A DNA stretch of 64,000 bases from DASUPK01 sp963724665 (GCA_963724665.1 CAVRVH010000012.1:372001-436000); one strand, 5' to 3'; counted from the first letter of the stretch, positions 26,377-35,065 are shown. Translations and numbers: made by a program. The notes: generated from the letters alone by a model not told the origin.

Positions 26377-27507
26377 ATGGCGCTCGAAATCGTCTTCTGG
26401 GTCGCGGTCGGCCTGATCGTCTATGCCCACCTCGGCTACCCGCTGTTGCTCTGGCTGCTCGCCAGGCTGTTCGGCGAGGACGTGTCCTCCCCGTTGGCGG
26501 GCGGTGAGCTCCCCCTGGTGACCCTGATCATTCCCGCCTATGACGAGGAAGAGGTGATCGAGCGCAAGATCGCGAACGCGCGGGCGCTCGACTATCCGGC
26601 CGATCGCCTCGAGATCGTGGTCGCATCTGACGGTTCGAGCGACCGCACGGCGGAGCTGGCGCGCGAGGCCGGTGCCGACCAGGTGCTGGAGCTGCCGCGC
26701 GGCGGCAAGGTCGCGGCCCTCAATCAAGCGGTCAGGGACGCGACGGGAACGATCCTCGCCTTCTCCGACGCGAACAGCTACTGGAGCCCCGACGCGCTGC
26801 GGCGGCTCGTGGACCGCTTCACCGACTCTCGCGTCGGCTACGCCTGCGGCCAGGTCCGCTTCTCCGGCGGCGAGAGAGGGAACCAGGAAGCCATCTACTG
26901 GCGCTACGAGATGGCGGTGCGATCGATGGAGACGCGGCTCGCCGGCATCACCGCGGGCAACGGCGCGATCTATGCGGTGCGTCGGGAGGCCTATATCGAG
27001 CTCGACCCGAGCCGCGGTCAGGACATCGGCTTCCCCTTCGAGCTCACCAAGCGCGGCTGGCGCGCCGTCTATGAGCCCGTCGCGGTCGCCGAGGAGAAGA
27101 TGGCTCCCACGGTCGAGGGCGAGTTCCGCCGCAAGCGCCGGATGATGTGGGGCCTCTGGGACGTGATGCTCAAGTGGGGCATGCTCGACCCGCGCGGCTA
27201 TGGCCCGGGTTACGCCCTCGAGATCTATTCCCACCGGCTGCTGCGGTATCTGACGCCCTGGCTTCATCTGATCGCGCTCGCGACCAACATCGCCCTGCTC
27301 GGCAATGGCTGGGTCTACACGGCAACCCTGGCGCTGCAGCTCGCGCTGTTGCTCGGAGCGCTGCTCGGGCGCTTCGTTCCCGCCCTCCCGTTCCGGATCG
27401 CCTACTACTACGTCACCGTGACCGCCTCCATCGCAGTGGGACTCTGGGACCGGCTCCGCGCCGGCTCCGTGCCGATCGGCTGGGAGAAGGTCGAGGGCAC
27501 CCGATGA
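26377..27507 (+). CDS. Membrane glycosyltransferase family 2
   Basis: A processive-type GT2 of 376 residues. One N-terminal membrane helix (about 4-26), a GT-A domain with IIPAYDEEEVIERKI, VVASDGSSDRT, FSDANSYW and TAGNGAIYAVRRE, a RRKRRMMWGLWD motif close to the QxxRW region of cellulose/hyaluronan synthase relatives, and two or three C-terminal helices. Start ATG 26377 is preceded 9 nt upstream by GATAAT (26362-26367), a likely -10. It overlaps the sugar transferase gene (ATGA), so the two steps are coupled. Confidence 0.88.
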   Translation: MALEIVFWVAVGLIVYAHLGYPLLLWLLARLFGEDVSSPLAGGELPLVTLIIPAYDEEEVIERKIANARALDYPADRLEIVVASDGSSDRTAELAREAGADQVLELPRGGKVAALNQAVRDATGTILAFSDANSYWSPDALRRLVDRFTDSRVGYACGQVRFSGGERGNQEAIYWRYEMAVRSMETRLAGITAGNGAIYAVRREAYIELDPSRGQDIGFPFELTKRGWRAVYEPVAVAEEKMAPTVEGEFRRKRRMMWGLWDVMLKWGMLDPRGYGPGYALEIYSHRLLRYLTPWLHLIALATNIALLGNGWVYTATLALQLALLLGALLGRFVPALPFRIAYYYVTVTASIAVGLWDRLRAGSVPIGWEKVEGTR

Positions 27508-28223
27508 GCACCACGAACGGGCCGGTCCCGGACGCCCGGCAACAGCGCCTCGACGTGCCACCACCCGCCACCCGGCCCAAGCAGGGCCTGCCGCGCTGGG
27601 CCGACCACGCGATCGCGGTGGTTTCGCTCGTCCTCGTCTCGCCGATCTTCTTGGCGGCGGCGATCGCGATCAAGTTCAGCTCACGCGGGCCTGTGATCTA
27701 CCGCCAGCGGCGGGTGGGACGCGACGGCGTGATCTTCGAGATGTTCAAGCTGCGGACCATGCGCCAGGGCGCCGATCCGGTCGGCGTCGGCACCGCCGTC
27801 ACCGCCGAGGATCCGCGGGTGACGCGCGTCGGCCAGCTCCTGCGCCGGTTCTCGCTCGACGAGCTGCCGAACCTCTTCAACGTCCTGCGTGGCGACATGC
27901 GGATCGTCGGCCCGCGTGCCACGTTGCCCGCCCAGGTCGAGCTCTACACGCCGCGCCAGCTGCGCCGCCTGGACCTCCGGCCGGGCGTCACGGGCTGGGC
28001 CCAGATCCACGGCCGGGCCGGGATCCCATGGGAGGAGCGGATCGAGCTGGACGTCTGGTACGTGGAGCACCGTTCGCTGCGCCTCGACCTGAAGATCATG
28101 GCCCGAACTCCCGGGGCGCTGCTGGGTGGCGCCGGCAACGTGGCCGTCGACGAGTACGCGGGCTCCGCGCCGGACTCTCCGCTTAGGAAAGCCGCCGAGC
28201 GCGAGCAGGCCGGAGAGCGATGA
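27504..28223 (+). CDS. Undecaprenyl-phosphate sugar phosphotransferase (bacterial sugar transferase family)
   Basis: A 239-residue monotopic priming enzyme of the WcaJ/PglC family, which loads the first sugar-1-phosphate onto undecaprenyl phosphate. A single hydrophobic segment (about 36-58) precedes the catalytic domain with VIYRQRRVGRDG, FKLRTM, LRRFSLDELPNLFNVLRGDM and VGPRATLP, then RPGVTGWAQIHGR. It is the short form without the polytopic N-terminal domain. It sits between the GT2 and a GNAT gene with 4-nt overlaps on both sides. Confidence 0.92.
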   Translation: MSTTNGPVPDARQQRLDVPPPATRPKQGLPRWADHAIAVVSLVLVSPIFLAAAIAIKFSSRGPVIYRQRRVGRDGVIFEMFKLRTMRQGADPVGVGTAVTAEDPRVTRVGQLLRRFSLDELPNLFNVLRGDMRIVGPRATLPAQVELYTPRQLRRLDLRPGVTGWAQIHGRAGIPWEERIELDVWYVEHRSLRLDLKIMARTPGALLGGAGNVAVDEYAGSAPDSPLRKAAEREQAGER

Positions 28224-28771
28224 TGGCCCGCGGCATCTCGCTCAGGGACTTCCGCCCGGAGGACGCCCCGGCCGTCCACCGCTGGTTCAACTCGCCCGCG
28301 GCGACGGCCAACCTGCTCGAGCACCGCGAGGGTGAGTTCACCGAGGAGGACGCGAAGCGCTGGGTCGAGCGGGCCATCGAGCAGTCGAAGGACCCGAAGG
28401 CTGAGGATCGCAAGTGGGCGGTGGAGGTCGAGGAGATCGAGGATGCTGTCGGCTTCACCGCGCTCTATGGGCTCAACCGCCAGACAGCGCCGGAGCTGGG
28501 GGCGATCATGGGTGACGAGCGAGTCCGTGGCCGGGGAGTCGGCCGCGAGGCCGAGCGCCTCACCAACCTGAAGGCCTTCGAGGAGTTCGGCGCCCACAAG
28601 GTCTATGGCCGGATTCCGGCGACCAACGAGGCGGCCAAGAAGGCCGTCATCTACAACGGCTGGAAGCAGGAGGGTTTGCTGCGCAAGCAGGTCCGCCACG
28701 GCGATGAGTTGCTGGACGTCGAGCTCTGGGGCGGTTTCCGCGAGGACCTGCCGGAGCCCCCCGAAGAGTGA
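28220..28771 (+). CDS. GNAT family N-acetyltransferase (RimJ/RimL type)
   Basis: A 183-residue acetyltransferase. It has the N-terminal SLRDFRPEDAPAVHRWFN start, the acetyl-CoA binding segment MGDERVRGRGVGREAERL and the C-terminal AKKAVIYNGWKQEGLLRKQV, as in RimJ/RimL-like enzymes. In this locus it could acetylate an amino-sugar (compare PseH/WecD-type enzymes), which would suit the 4,6-dehydratase upstream; this is inference. It overlaps both neighbours by 4 nt. Confidence 0.87.
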   Translation: MMARGISLRDFRPEDAPAVHRWFNSPAATANLLEHREGEFTEEDAKRWVERAIEQSKDPKAEDRKWAVEVEEIEDAVGFTALYGLNRQTAPELGAIMGDERVRGRGVGREAERLTNLKAFEEFGAHKVYGRIPATNEAAKKAVIYNGWKQEGLLRKQVRHGDELLDVELWGGFREDLPEPPEE

Positions 28772-29676
28772 AGGCGAACCTGATCGAGGACCGCGGCGCC
28801 GCCGCGGCCGATGAGGAGAACTTCTTCCGTTCCGCGCCCTTCCTCGAGGCCGAGGAGGCGACCCACACGATCGTGATTGGCGGTCTGCTGCTGCCAGTGG
28901 TCGTCCGCCCGATCGAGGGGACCGACGGCGTCGATGCGATCTCGCCGTATGGCTATCCGGGCGCCTCGGGGCCCTATGAGGAGCCGGTCGATCCGGGTGA
29001 GATCGACTGGTCCGAGACCGGCCTGGTCAGCGTGTTCGTCCGAGACCGGATCGGTGCGGCCTGCCTGTCCGGAGGAACGCTCCGCAACCACGTCCACGTC
29101 GCGGAGGGCGACTCGGGGATCCGCAAACGCCTGCGGGAGCAGATCCGGCGTAACGAACGGCGCGGCTGGAACGCCGAGGTGATCGACGGCCCGGATGCCG
29201 ACGCAACCGCCAGGTCGGCATTCGAACAGGCCTACGCCGAGACGATGGCCCGGACGGGCGCCGGGGAGCGCTACCTCTATCCGAGCGAGTACTTCGAGCG
29301 CCTGCTGCGGGCTGAGCGGAGCCGGCTGGTGCTCGCCTCGAGAGATGGCGAGCGGCTCGCCGGGGCGATCGCGGTGGCCAGCGACGGCTATCTCCACTAC
29401 TACCTCGGCGGCACCGCGGACGAGGCCCTCGGCGACTCGCCGATGAAGAACCTGTTCGCGGCGATGATCTCGCTGGGCAGCGAGCTCGGCCTGCCACTCA
29501 GCCTGGGGGGCGGTCTGGCTCCGGGCGACTCGCTGGACGATTTCAAGCGCGGCTTTGCGAACGGCGAGGCGCCCTTCCACACTCACGAGCTGGTCTGCGA
29601 CACGGCCGCCTACGAGGAGCTCGCGGCCAGCTCGAGCCCGGCGCCCGAGGGCTTCTTCCCCGCTTACCGGTCCTAG
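28768..29676 (+). CDS. FemAB/BioF2-like GNAT-fold acyltransferase
   Basis: A 302-residue protein of the FemAB-like peptidoglycan/polysaccharide acyltransferase group. The N-terminus (PFLEAEEATHTIVI) and the RKRLREQIRRNERRGWNAEV region match the first GNAT-like half; the C-terminal half has ASRDGERLAGAIAV, GYLHYYLGGTADE and GGGLAPGDSLDDFKRGF, typical of the family used in exopolysaccharide loci. It may transfer an amino acid or acyl group to the polymer. Start GTG 28768 overlaps the GNAT stop. Convergent 4-nt overlap with the amidase gene. Confidence 0.8.
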   Translation: MKANLIEDRGAAAADEENFFRSAPFLEAEEATHTIVIGGLLLPVVVRPIEGTDGVDAISPYGYPGASGPYEEPVDPGEIDWSETGLVSVFVRDRIGAACLSGGTLRNHVHVAEGDSGIRKRLREQIRRNERRGWNAEVIDGPDADATARSAFEQAYAETMARTGAGERYLYPSEYFERLLRAERSRLVLASRDGERLAGAIAVASDGYLHYYLGGTADEALGDSPMKNLFAAMISLGSELGLPLSLGGGLAPGDSLDDFKRGFANGEAPFHTHELVCDTAAYEELAASSSPAPEGFFPAYRS

Positions 29677-30890
29677 CCGGCAAAACCCCCCGAGTTGTGC
29701 TTGCGCTTCTTCTTCCCCCGCTTCTTCGCGAAGTGCTTGATCCGCTTCTGCACCGCTGCCTGGATCTGGGGGATCAGCGGGATCATCGCCCCGCCGGGGC
29801 AGGCGGTCAGCCCCAGGGTGATGTGGCCGAGGACCCGCGGGACCGTGATCACGGTCCCGGAGGGATAGCGGCTCTCCGGGCCGCCCGCCGACGTGAGCTG
29901 CACGGTGCCGGTGGCCGGCGTGGCGTGGCTCACCGCCATCTTCCAGGCGAGGAACTGGATGATCGATTGCTGTGCCTGTGGCGTGGGCGCCTCGCTGGTG
30001 TGGTCGCCGATCGAGGCGATCGAGGTCGTCTGGGAGTTGAAGCCCTGAGCCTGCGCTCCGACGACCGGCTGCTTGAGGCCTCCGGCACGGCCCTCATACA
30101 GCGTCCCGAAGCGGTCGACGAGGGCGTTGTAGCCGATGTCGTTCCAGCCGTTGCCGTAGACGTGGAAGCGGCAGATGCCGAGGACGATCGACGGCGCCTC
30201 CTCTGGCGTGTAGTCGTTGGCGTTGACCGTGTGGTGGATGACGGCGGCCTGGACCGTCCCGTACTGAGGCGGCCCCCGCGGCGGGCAGCCGCCTGAGGCG
30301 AGATCGGCACCCCAGCCCGCCCGGGTGACGATCTGCGGCTTCGGCGAGACCTTCAGCGCCTCGGCGACGGGGGTCGAGGCGACAGAGATGACGGCGGTGT
30401 TGATCGCGTGGCGAGCCGAGTTCAAGAGCCGGTCGGCGAAGCTCCCCGCCGTCCCGGAGACGTTGACGAAGTGGAGCCGCCCACGTGGCCGGAACGGTGC
30501 GCGGACCTGGGCAATGTCGGCGCCACCGACATAGATCGGCGTCCCGTCATCCTGGTCGACCCAGTTGGTCCAACGCCCACCGTTGTCGCGGACACGGATC
30601 TGGACGGTCCGCATCTCCCGTGCCACACCCACGAGATCGAAGTGGTGCGGCGCTTCGATGGGGGGCGAGATCCACCGCGGCGCTACCTCGTGAGGATGCG
30701 CGGAGCGCGCCGAGGCGACAGCGGCCGGCGCCATCCGCTTGGCGGATGGGATCGCGTGCTCGAAGTCGACCGCCCCGGGAATGTACGGGCGCAGCGACAG
30801 GGCGGGCGCGGCGACCCAGACGAGGGCCGTAGTCAGCGCGAGGCACACCGCCATCAGCAGCCATTTGCGCATGCCGATTCGGAAACACAT
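29673..30890 (-). CDS. Secreted PGRP-type N-acetylmuramoyl-L-alanine amidase
   Basis: A 405-residue exported peptidoglycan hydrolase. N-terminal signal or anchor (basic MRKW then about 18 hydrophobic residues), an extracellular beta-rich region of about 130 residues that resembles the domain preceding PGRP in actinobacterial amidases, then a type-2 amidase/PGRP domain (about 195-370) with the zinc ligands visible in VIHHTVNA, RFHVYGNGWNDIGYNALVDRFGTLYEGR and GHITLGLTACPG. The extreme C-terminus is a Lys-rich basic tail, perhaps for wall binding. Start ATG 30890 is preferred over TTG 30896; ATG 30872 is possible. Confidence 0.9.
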   Translation of the reverse strand: MCFRIGMRKWLLMAVCLALTTALVWVAAPALSLRPYIPGAVDFEHAIPSAKRMAPAAVASARSAHPHEVAPRWISPPIEAPHHFDLVGVAREMRTVQIRVRDNGGRWTNWVDQDDGTPIYVGGADIAQVRAPFRPRGRLHFVNVSGTAGSFADRLLNSARHAINTAVISVASTPVAEALKVSPKPQIVTRAGWGADLASGGCPPRGPPQYGTVQAAVIHHTVNANDYTPEEAPSIVLGICRFHVYGNGWNDIGYNALVDRFGTLYEGRAGGLKQPVVGAQAQGFNSQTTSIASIGDHTSEAPTPQAQQSIIQFLAWKMAVSHATPATGTVQLTSAGGPESRYPSGTVITVPRVLGHITLGLTACPGGAMIPLIPQIQAAVQKRIKHFAKKRGKKKRKHNSGGFAG

Positions 30891-30942
30891 GGTCAACCCT
30901 CGGGTTTCTGTGTCCGCGGAGAAACCCCCGCCGCTGCAAGGT

Positions 30943-31719
30943 CTACGGCAGGTTGATCGGAATTGCCTGCTCGGGTCCGTTGCCCCGGTAGGTGTCTCGG
31001 AAGTTCCGGATCACGTCGAGCACGGTCTCGTTGTAGTGCGGGCAGACGACCTCGTTGGTCCAGGCCGTGACGGCGACGTCGTACGGCATCGCCGCGTCGG
31101 GGAAGAGGAGCATCCCGTCGGGGTCGGAGTCGAAGACGCCCTTGAGCGCGAGCTGCTCGTTCTCGGGCAGGCTCGGCTTGTAGTGGATCTCGATCCGCCC
31201 GTGCTCCATCGCATGCACCATGTCGCGGATATTCATCCCCGGCGTGTCCGGATTGCTGCTGATCGGCGACTTGTAGGCGCCGTCGTCGATGGGGACCGGG
31301 TTGTGATTCCCGGAGGTGGGCGGCACGGTGCCGTAGTGGACCGGTGTCGAGTTCGGCACGTGAGTGTTGCCCTCGTTGGGCAGGTCGAGCTTGAGCTCGC
31401 AGCCCGCATTCTGCGCCGAGATCCTCAGATCTGCGACCTTGATCGCCGGCGGAGTGGTCCCAGTACGGCAGTCCGGCTCGAGGCCCTTGGTGCTTCCGCC
31501 GGAGTTCTTGATGTGGGCCTCTGAACAGAAGTTCCCCGTGCCGCTGCCGCTTCCGCCACTGGCAATCACGGCCACGAGCCCCGCGACCACGGCCACCGTG
31601 AGGATCCCGGCGACCACGTAGCCCGCGACCAGGCGGTTGCGCCCGCCGGACTTCGCCGCTCGCTCGGCGGCGAGCCGCTGTGCGCGGAGTCGCTCCTTCT
31701 CTTCCTTGCGGCTGGCCAT
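30943..31719 (-). CDS. DUF3105 domain membrane protein
   Basis: A 258-residue protein. A Lys/Arg/Ala-rich cytoplasmic N-terminus (about 1-28) precedes one membrane helix (about 31-53), a Gly/Ser linker, and an extracytoplasmic DUF3105 domain with the hallmark PPTSGNHNP and HAMEHGRIEIHY motifs; the conserved histidines suggest metal binding. Function of the family is unknown. TAGCCT 12 nt upstream of ATG 31719 suggests a nearly leaderless transcript. Confidence 0.88.
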   Translation of the reverse strand: MASRKEEKERLRAQRLAAERAAKSGGRNRLVAGYVVAGILTVAVVAGLVAVIASGGSGSGTGNFCSEAHIKNSGGSTKGLEPDCRTGTTPPAIKVADLRISAQNAGCELKLDLPNEGNTHVPNSTPVHYGTVPPTSGNHNPVPIDDGAYKSPISSNPDTPGMNIRDMVHAMEHGRIEIHYKPSLPENEQLALKGVFDSDPDGMLLFPDAAMPYDVAVTAWTNEVVCPHYNETVLDVIRNFRDTYRGNGPEQAIPINLP

Positions 31720-31731
31720 GGGAGGGCGAAG

Positions 31732-31737
31732 AGGCTA
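31732..31737 (-). promoter_or_regulatory. Putative -10 box TAGCCT for the DUF3105 gene
   Basis: TAGCCT ends 12 nt before the ATG at 31719, predicting a 5' leader of only a few nucleotides. Confidence 0.4.
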
Positions 31738-31748
31738 GCGGAGGGCGT

Positions 31749-32576
31749 TCAAGCTTCGCTTAGCGCGGGCTCGGGCGTGCGCGTCACTCCCCACACCTCG
31801 TCAAGGAAAGCGGCAAGCTCGCGATCGAGGCGCTCAGGTGAGAGCCGCCACTCGAGTATCGAGTTCGCCTCGATCAGCCGCGCGTTGGGCAGCTCCTCGG
31901 CCAGCATCCCGGAGTCCGAGAACGGGTGAAGCGGATCGGCACGGTGGCCGATCACCAGGGTCGGCTGGGTCATCTGGACCCGGAATTGGTGGTGGGGCGC
32001 CGATGACCCGAGGAAGAGTCCCTCGAGAACCGCCGAGGAAGGGGCCGGATCCTGACGCCAGATGTCGAGGCCCATGTCGAGCAGCGGGTTGGTCCGAGGG
32101 ATCCGCCGAGCGACCGCTGCCAGCCGTCTCAGCAGCGGCTCCGCGAGGCGCAGCCCGATCATGATCGGGGTGAAGATCACTGCCGCGGCGAGCAGGGCGT
32201 TGTCGAGCACGGGCATCTCGATCATCATCGCTTTGACCCGCTCAGGGGACATGTGGTTGAGCTCGAGCGTCGTGTTCGCACCCAGCGACGTCCCGCCGAC
32301 CACTGCCTGGTCGATGCCGAGGTGGTCCATCAGCGCTTCCACCTGGCGGGCAAAGAAGGTCATCGAGTAATTCGACATCGCCTCAGGCCGGTCAGACCGT
32401 CCGTGGCCGAGCAGATCGATCGTGATCACGCGGTTGCCGAGTGCGGCCATCTCCGGGCCCAGGCGGTCGAACATACGGCGGCTCATCAGGAGCCCGTGGA
32501 TCAGGATCAGCGGCCGGTCGCCCTCTCCGTACTCGTCGTAGGAGATCGTGTGGCCGTCGTATTCGAACTCAGGCAT
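31749..32576 (-). CDS. Alpha/beta hydrolase
   Basis: A 275-residue alpha/beta-hydrolase of unknown substrate. HGLLMSRRMF forms the oxyanion region, GTSLG is the nucleophile elbow, and the acid is likely the Asp of HRADPLHPF. After the last strand (RLIEANSILEWR) the position normally held by the catalytic His has no histidine, so the triad may be completed differently or the enzyme may be atypical. Start ATG 32576, with TAGACT 9 nt upstream. Confidence 0.85.
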   Translation of the reverse strand: MPEFEYDGHTISYDEYGEGDRPLILIHGLLMSRRMFDRLGPEMAALGNRVITIDLLGHGRSDRPEAMSNYSMTFFARQVEALMDHLGIDQAVVGGTSLGANTTLELNHMSPERVKAMMIEMPVLDNALLAAAVIFTPIMIGLRLAEPLLRRLAAVARRIPRTNPLLDMGLDIWRQDPAPSSAVLEGLFLGSSAPHHQFRVQMTQPTLVIGHRADPLHPFSDSGMLAEELPNARLIEANSILEWRLSPERLDRELAAFLDEVWGVTRTPEPALSEA

Positions 32577-32585
32577 TGCGGCGAG

Positions 32586-32591
32586 AGTCTA
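32586..32591 (-). promoter_or_regulatory. Putative -10 box TAGACT for the hydrolase gene
   Basis: TAGACT ends 9 nt before ATG 32576, the spacing expected for a leaderless message. Confidence 0.45.
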
Positions 32592-32600
32592 GGGCGAGGC

Positions 32601-33506
32601 TCAGGGGGCGCCGGCCGGCTCAGGCTCCTCCCACGGCCTGGCGGCGTGCAGCGCTCCAAGGATCGCCCTCGTCGCGGGCGAGCGGTTGAGCGCGTACAGG
32701 TGGATGCCGGGAGCGCCGCGCCGCAGCAGGTCGGCGCATTGCTGGGTCGCGTAGGCGACGCCGAGCTCGAATTCGGCACGCTCATCGCCCTCGAGCGCCC
32801 GCATTGCAGAGGCGAGCGGCTCCGGGATCGTCGCCTGGCAGAGCTCCGAGATCTTGGCGATCTGCTTGAACCCGGTCATCGGCATGATGCCCGGGATGAT
32901 CGGCACGTCGATGCCGGCCGCTCGGGCCGCCGGGACGAAGTCGAAGTAGAGCTGGTTGTCGTAGAAGAGCTGGGTGATCAGAAAGCTGACCCCGTTGTCG
33001 ATCTTCGTCTTCAGATAGGCGAGATCGGCCTCGAGGCTTGGCGCCTCAGGGTGGACCTCCGGAAAGCAGGCTCCGCCGATCGCCAGCTCGGGATGGGTCT
33101 CGTGGATCAGCGCCGCCAGGTCAGAAGCGCTCCCCAGCCCGCCCTCGGGCTGCTCGAAGTCCTTCTCGCCGCGCGGCGGGTCGCCACGCAGGGCGAGGAT
33201 GTTCTCGATGCCCGCGTCGGCGATACGGTCGATGATCTCCCGCAGGCTCTCCGTCGTCTCGCCCACGCAGCTCAGATGCGCCATCGCCTCCGAGTCGTAC
33301 TGGTCGCGGATCGCTCTGGTGGTGTCGAGCGTGCCCTCGCGGGTCGCGCCGCCAGCCCCATAGGTCACGGAGAAGAAGTGCGGATCGAGCTTGCGGAGAA
33401 CCTCAACGGTCTCGAACAGGGTCTGACGCCCCTCATCGGTCTTCGGGGGGAAGAACTCGACCGAGAACACCGGCCGGCTCGAACTGAGCATTTCGTCGAT
33501 GTGCAT
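32601..33506 (-). CDS. metF: Methylenetetrahydrofolate reductase
   Basis: Reduces 5,10-methylene-THF to 5-methyl-THF for methionine synthesis, with FAD. The 301-residue TIM-barrel protein has FSVEFFPPKTDEG (catalytic Glu), FFSVTYGAGG, ILALRGDPPRG, and ITQLFYDNQLYFDFV, then PIIPGIMPMTGFKQI, all standard MTHFR motifs. ATG 33506 (MHIDEML) is chosen; earlier codons in the open frame have no family match. TACCCT 7 nt upstream suggests leaderless transcription. No SAM-type riboswitch fits in the 38-nt gap to the divergent gene. Confidence 0.94.
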   Translation of the reverse strand: MHIDEMLSSSRPVFSVEFFPPKTDEGRQTLFETVEVLRKLDPHFFSVTYGAGGATREGTLDTTRAIRDQYDSEAMAHLSCVGETTESLREIIDRIADAGIENILALRGDPPRGEKDFEQPEGGLGSASDLAALIHETHPELAIGGACFPEVHPEAPSLEADLAYLKTKIDNGVSFLITQLFYDNQLYFDFVPAARAAGIDVPIIPGIMPMTGFKQIAKISELCQATIPEPLASAMRALEGDERAEFELGVAYATQQCADLLRRGAPGIHLYALNRSPATRAILGALHAARPWEEPEPAGAP

Positions 33507-33513
33507 CACAGCA

Positions 33514-33519
33514 AGGGTA
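33514..33519 (-). promoter_or_regulatory. Putative -10 box TACCCT for metF
   Basis: TACCCT ends 7 nt before ATG 33506. Confidence 0.4.
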
Positions 33520-33531
33520 TTGAGCGCGGCA

Positions 33532-33537
33532 TAGCAT
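33532..33537 (+). promoter_or_regulatory. Putative -10 box TAGCAT for the gene at 33545
   Basis: TAGCAT ends 7 nt before ATG 33545. Together with the opposing metF box it makes a compact divergent promoter pair in 38 nt. Confidence 0.45.
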
Positions 33538-33544
33538 CGAGCCA

Positions 33545-34186
33545 ATGGCATTTCATGTTGAGATCTCTAGCGGCTTCAGGCAAAGGGCTCGCGCCTTCAA
33601 CCTGGACGAGGCGAAGCTGCGCGGCACCATCCTCGATCCCTGGACGCACGGCCGCCGGGTCTCGATCGCGGACAAGGAGTTCGAGCCGCGTGACAGCAAG
33701 CTGGTCGTCCTCGAGGGCCCCGAGCTCGCCGATACCGACCTCTCGATGGGGAGGGGCTGGTCAAACGCGGAGAAGACCGCGGAGAACGTCACCCGCAGGC
33801 TGATCGAGGCCGCCTCCGCGCCTGGGAAGCCCGTCGTCGCCGTCCTGGCCGAGGACGAGGCCGCTGAGTCAGAGGTCGCCGGCATGCTCGACCGCCTGGA
33901 GCTCCGGACGGCGCCCTGGACCGAGTTACGCGCTCGGATCATCAGTCCTGCGGAACAGGCTTCGGGCCCCGGCTATGCGGCCGTTCTAGTCACAGACAGC
34001 TCGGAGCCGACGGCCTCGTGGCTCTTCGATGCGGGACTGGCTCGCGGCGCGCTCGGTCCCCGGGCCGTGGTCGCTCAGCTGGGGGACGTCGCCATTCCCA
34101 CCCAGCTGGCGGGCATTGACGTCATCAGGCTTGTCCCGCGCGACGAGGCTTCGCTGCGGGCGCTCGAGGATCGCCTCACCCGCTAG
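33545..34186 (+). CDS. Conserved-looking hypothetical protein
   Basis: A 213-residue soluble protein that I do not recognise. The first half is charged with strands (FHVEISSGFRQRARAFNLDEAKL, KEFEPRDSKLVVLEGPELADTDLSMGRGWSNAEKTAENVTRRL), and the second half alternates hydrophobic strands and helices, suggesting an alpha/beta fold. No signal peptide, membrane segment or known catalytic motif. It is divergent from metF and followed by a strong hairpin terminator, so it forms a single-gene unit. The coding pattern, promoter and terminator make a real gene very likely. Confidence 0.75.
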   Translation: MAFHVEISSGFRQRARAFNLDEAKLRGTILDPWTHGRRVSIADKEFEPRDSKLVVLEGPELADTDLSMGRGWSNAEKTAENVTRRLIEAASAPGKPVVAVLAEDEAAESEVAGMLDRLELRTAPWTELRARIISPAEQASGPGYAAVLVTDSSEPTASWLFDAGLARGALGPRAVVAQLGDVAIPTQLAGIDVIRLVPRDEASLRALEDRLTR

Positions 34187-34193
34187 AACGAAG

Positions 34194-34219
34194 ACGGGGC
34201 GCCCCGCAGGACGCCCCGT
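34194..34219 (+). terminator. GC-rich hairpin terminator
   Basis: ACGGGGCG (34194-34201) and CGCCCCGT (34212-34219) form a perfect 8-bp stem around a 10-nt loop, 7 nt after the stop of the hypothetical gene and before the converging stress-protein gene. There is no U tract; such I-shaped terminators are common in actinobacteria. Confidence 0.65.
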
Positions 34220-34266
34220 GTATCCGGCGACGGTGTTTGTGGCCGCCGTTGATGTTGGTCAGCAGT

Positions 34267-34971
34267 TCAGACCTTCTCGGCGATCCGCTTGACGATGCCG
34301 GGCTTCGAGAACGTGATCTCGGTGCCGCGGGTGACCGCGATCACCGGAGCGTCGGAGGTCTCGATCGCGTAGCCCGCCCGGGCGCTCAGGTTCACGTGGC
34401 CCTTGGGCGATGCCGGCGAGGATCCGACGACGATCAGGTCAGCCTCAATGTGGCGCTCGGCGACGTTGACGCCGAGGGCGGCGGCGAGGCTCTTCGCGGT
34501 CTCGATGGCGCTCCCTTCCCCGTCGTCCTCGACCAGCACGCCGACGCTCTTTATCTCGTGATCGCTGTTCCGGTAGCCGGCCGGGGCGATTGCAACGGCG
34601 GCGGGGCCCCCGGTCAGCATCCGCTGTGCGGAGGTGCCGGGCATCACCGCACCCTCGGCGGTCCGGTAGTCGGAGCCGAAGATGATCAGCTCGGCCTTGT
34701 CGCGCTCGGCCAGCTCCCAGAGGCCCGCGCCGGTCGAGGCGTGGACGACCACATGCTGGGGGATCTTCTCGTCGCCGAGCGCCTGGGCACCGGCGGCGAG
34801 CAGTTCCGCGGCCTCCTTCTCCTCCAAGGCCTCACGGGCCTGGTCAGGCTGCTGCGTGTGACGCACGTATGCGAGCGAGACCTCGCCGCCGAACTCGGCC
34901 AGCTGAGCGCCCAACGCGAGTGCATCACGGTCGTTGTCGGTGCCGTCGTAGGAAACGATGATCTTGGCCAT
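34267..34971 (-). CDS. Universal stress protein family
   Basis: A 234-residue protein with an N-terminal Usp domain (MAKIIVSYDGTDNDRDAL, ending with the nucleotide-binding pattern IIFGSDYRTAEGAVMPGTSAQRML) and a second, shorter Usp-like half (KSVGVLVEDDGEGS, DLIVVGSS, SDAPVIAVTRG) that lacks a full G-2X-G-9X-G signature. It likely binds ATP with the first half only. ATG 34971 has AGGAG upstream, so this gene is not leaderless. It is divergent from a LysR regulator that may control it. Confidence 0.88.
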   Translation of the reverse strand: MAKIIVSYDGTDNDRDALALGAQLAEFGGEVSLAYVRHTQQPDQAREALEEKEAAELLAAGAQALGDEKIPQHVVVHASTGAGLWELAERDKAELIIFGSDYRTAEGAVMPGTSAQRMLTGGPAAVAIAPAGYRNSDHEIKSVGVLVEDDGEGSAIETAKSLAAALGVNVAERHIEADLIVVGSSPASPKGHVNLSARAGYAIETSDAPVIAVTRGTEITFSKPGIVKRIAEKV

Positions 34972-35065
34972 TGCCGTTCTCCTGTGTTCGAAGGGTGTGC
35001 GGTTGCGAAGTTCGATGGCATGGTGCCTGCGTCCTGCCATTAGCGCAAGTACTCTTCGTAATCTC

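Noticed and set aside
32577..33544. SAM or cobalamin riboswitch before metF
   Set aside because: Only 38 nt separate metF from the divergent gene and the -10 box leaves no room for a leader.
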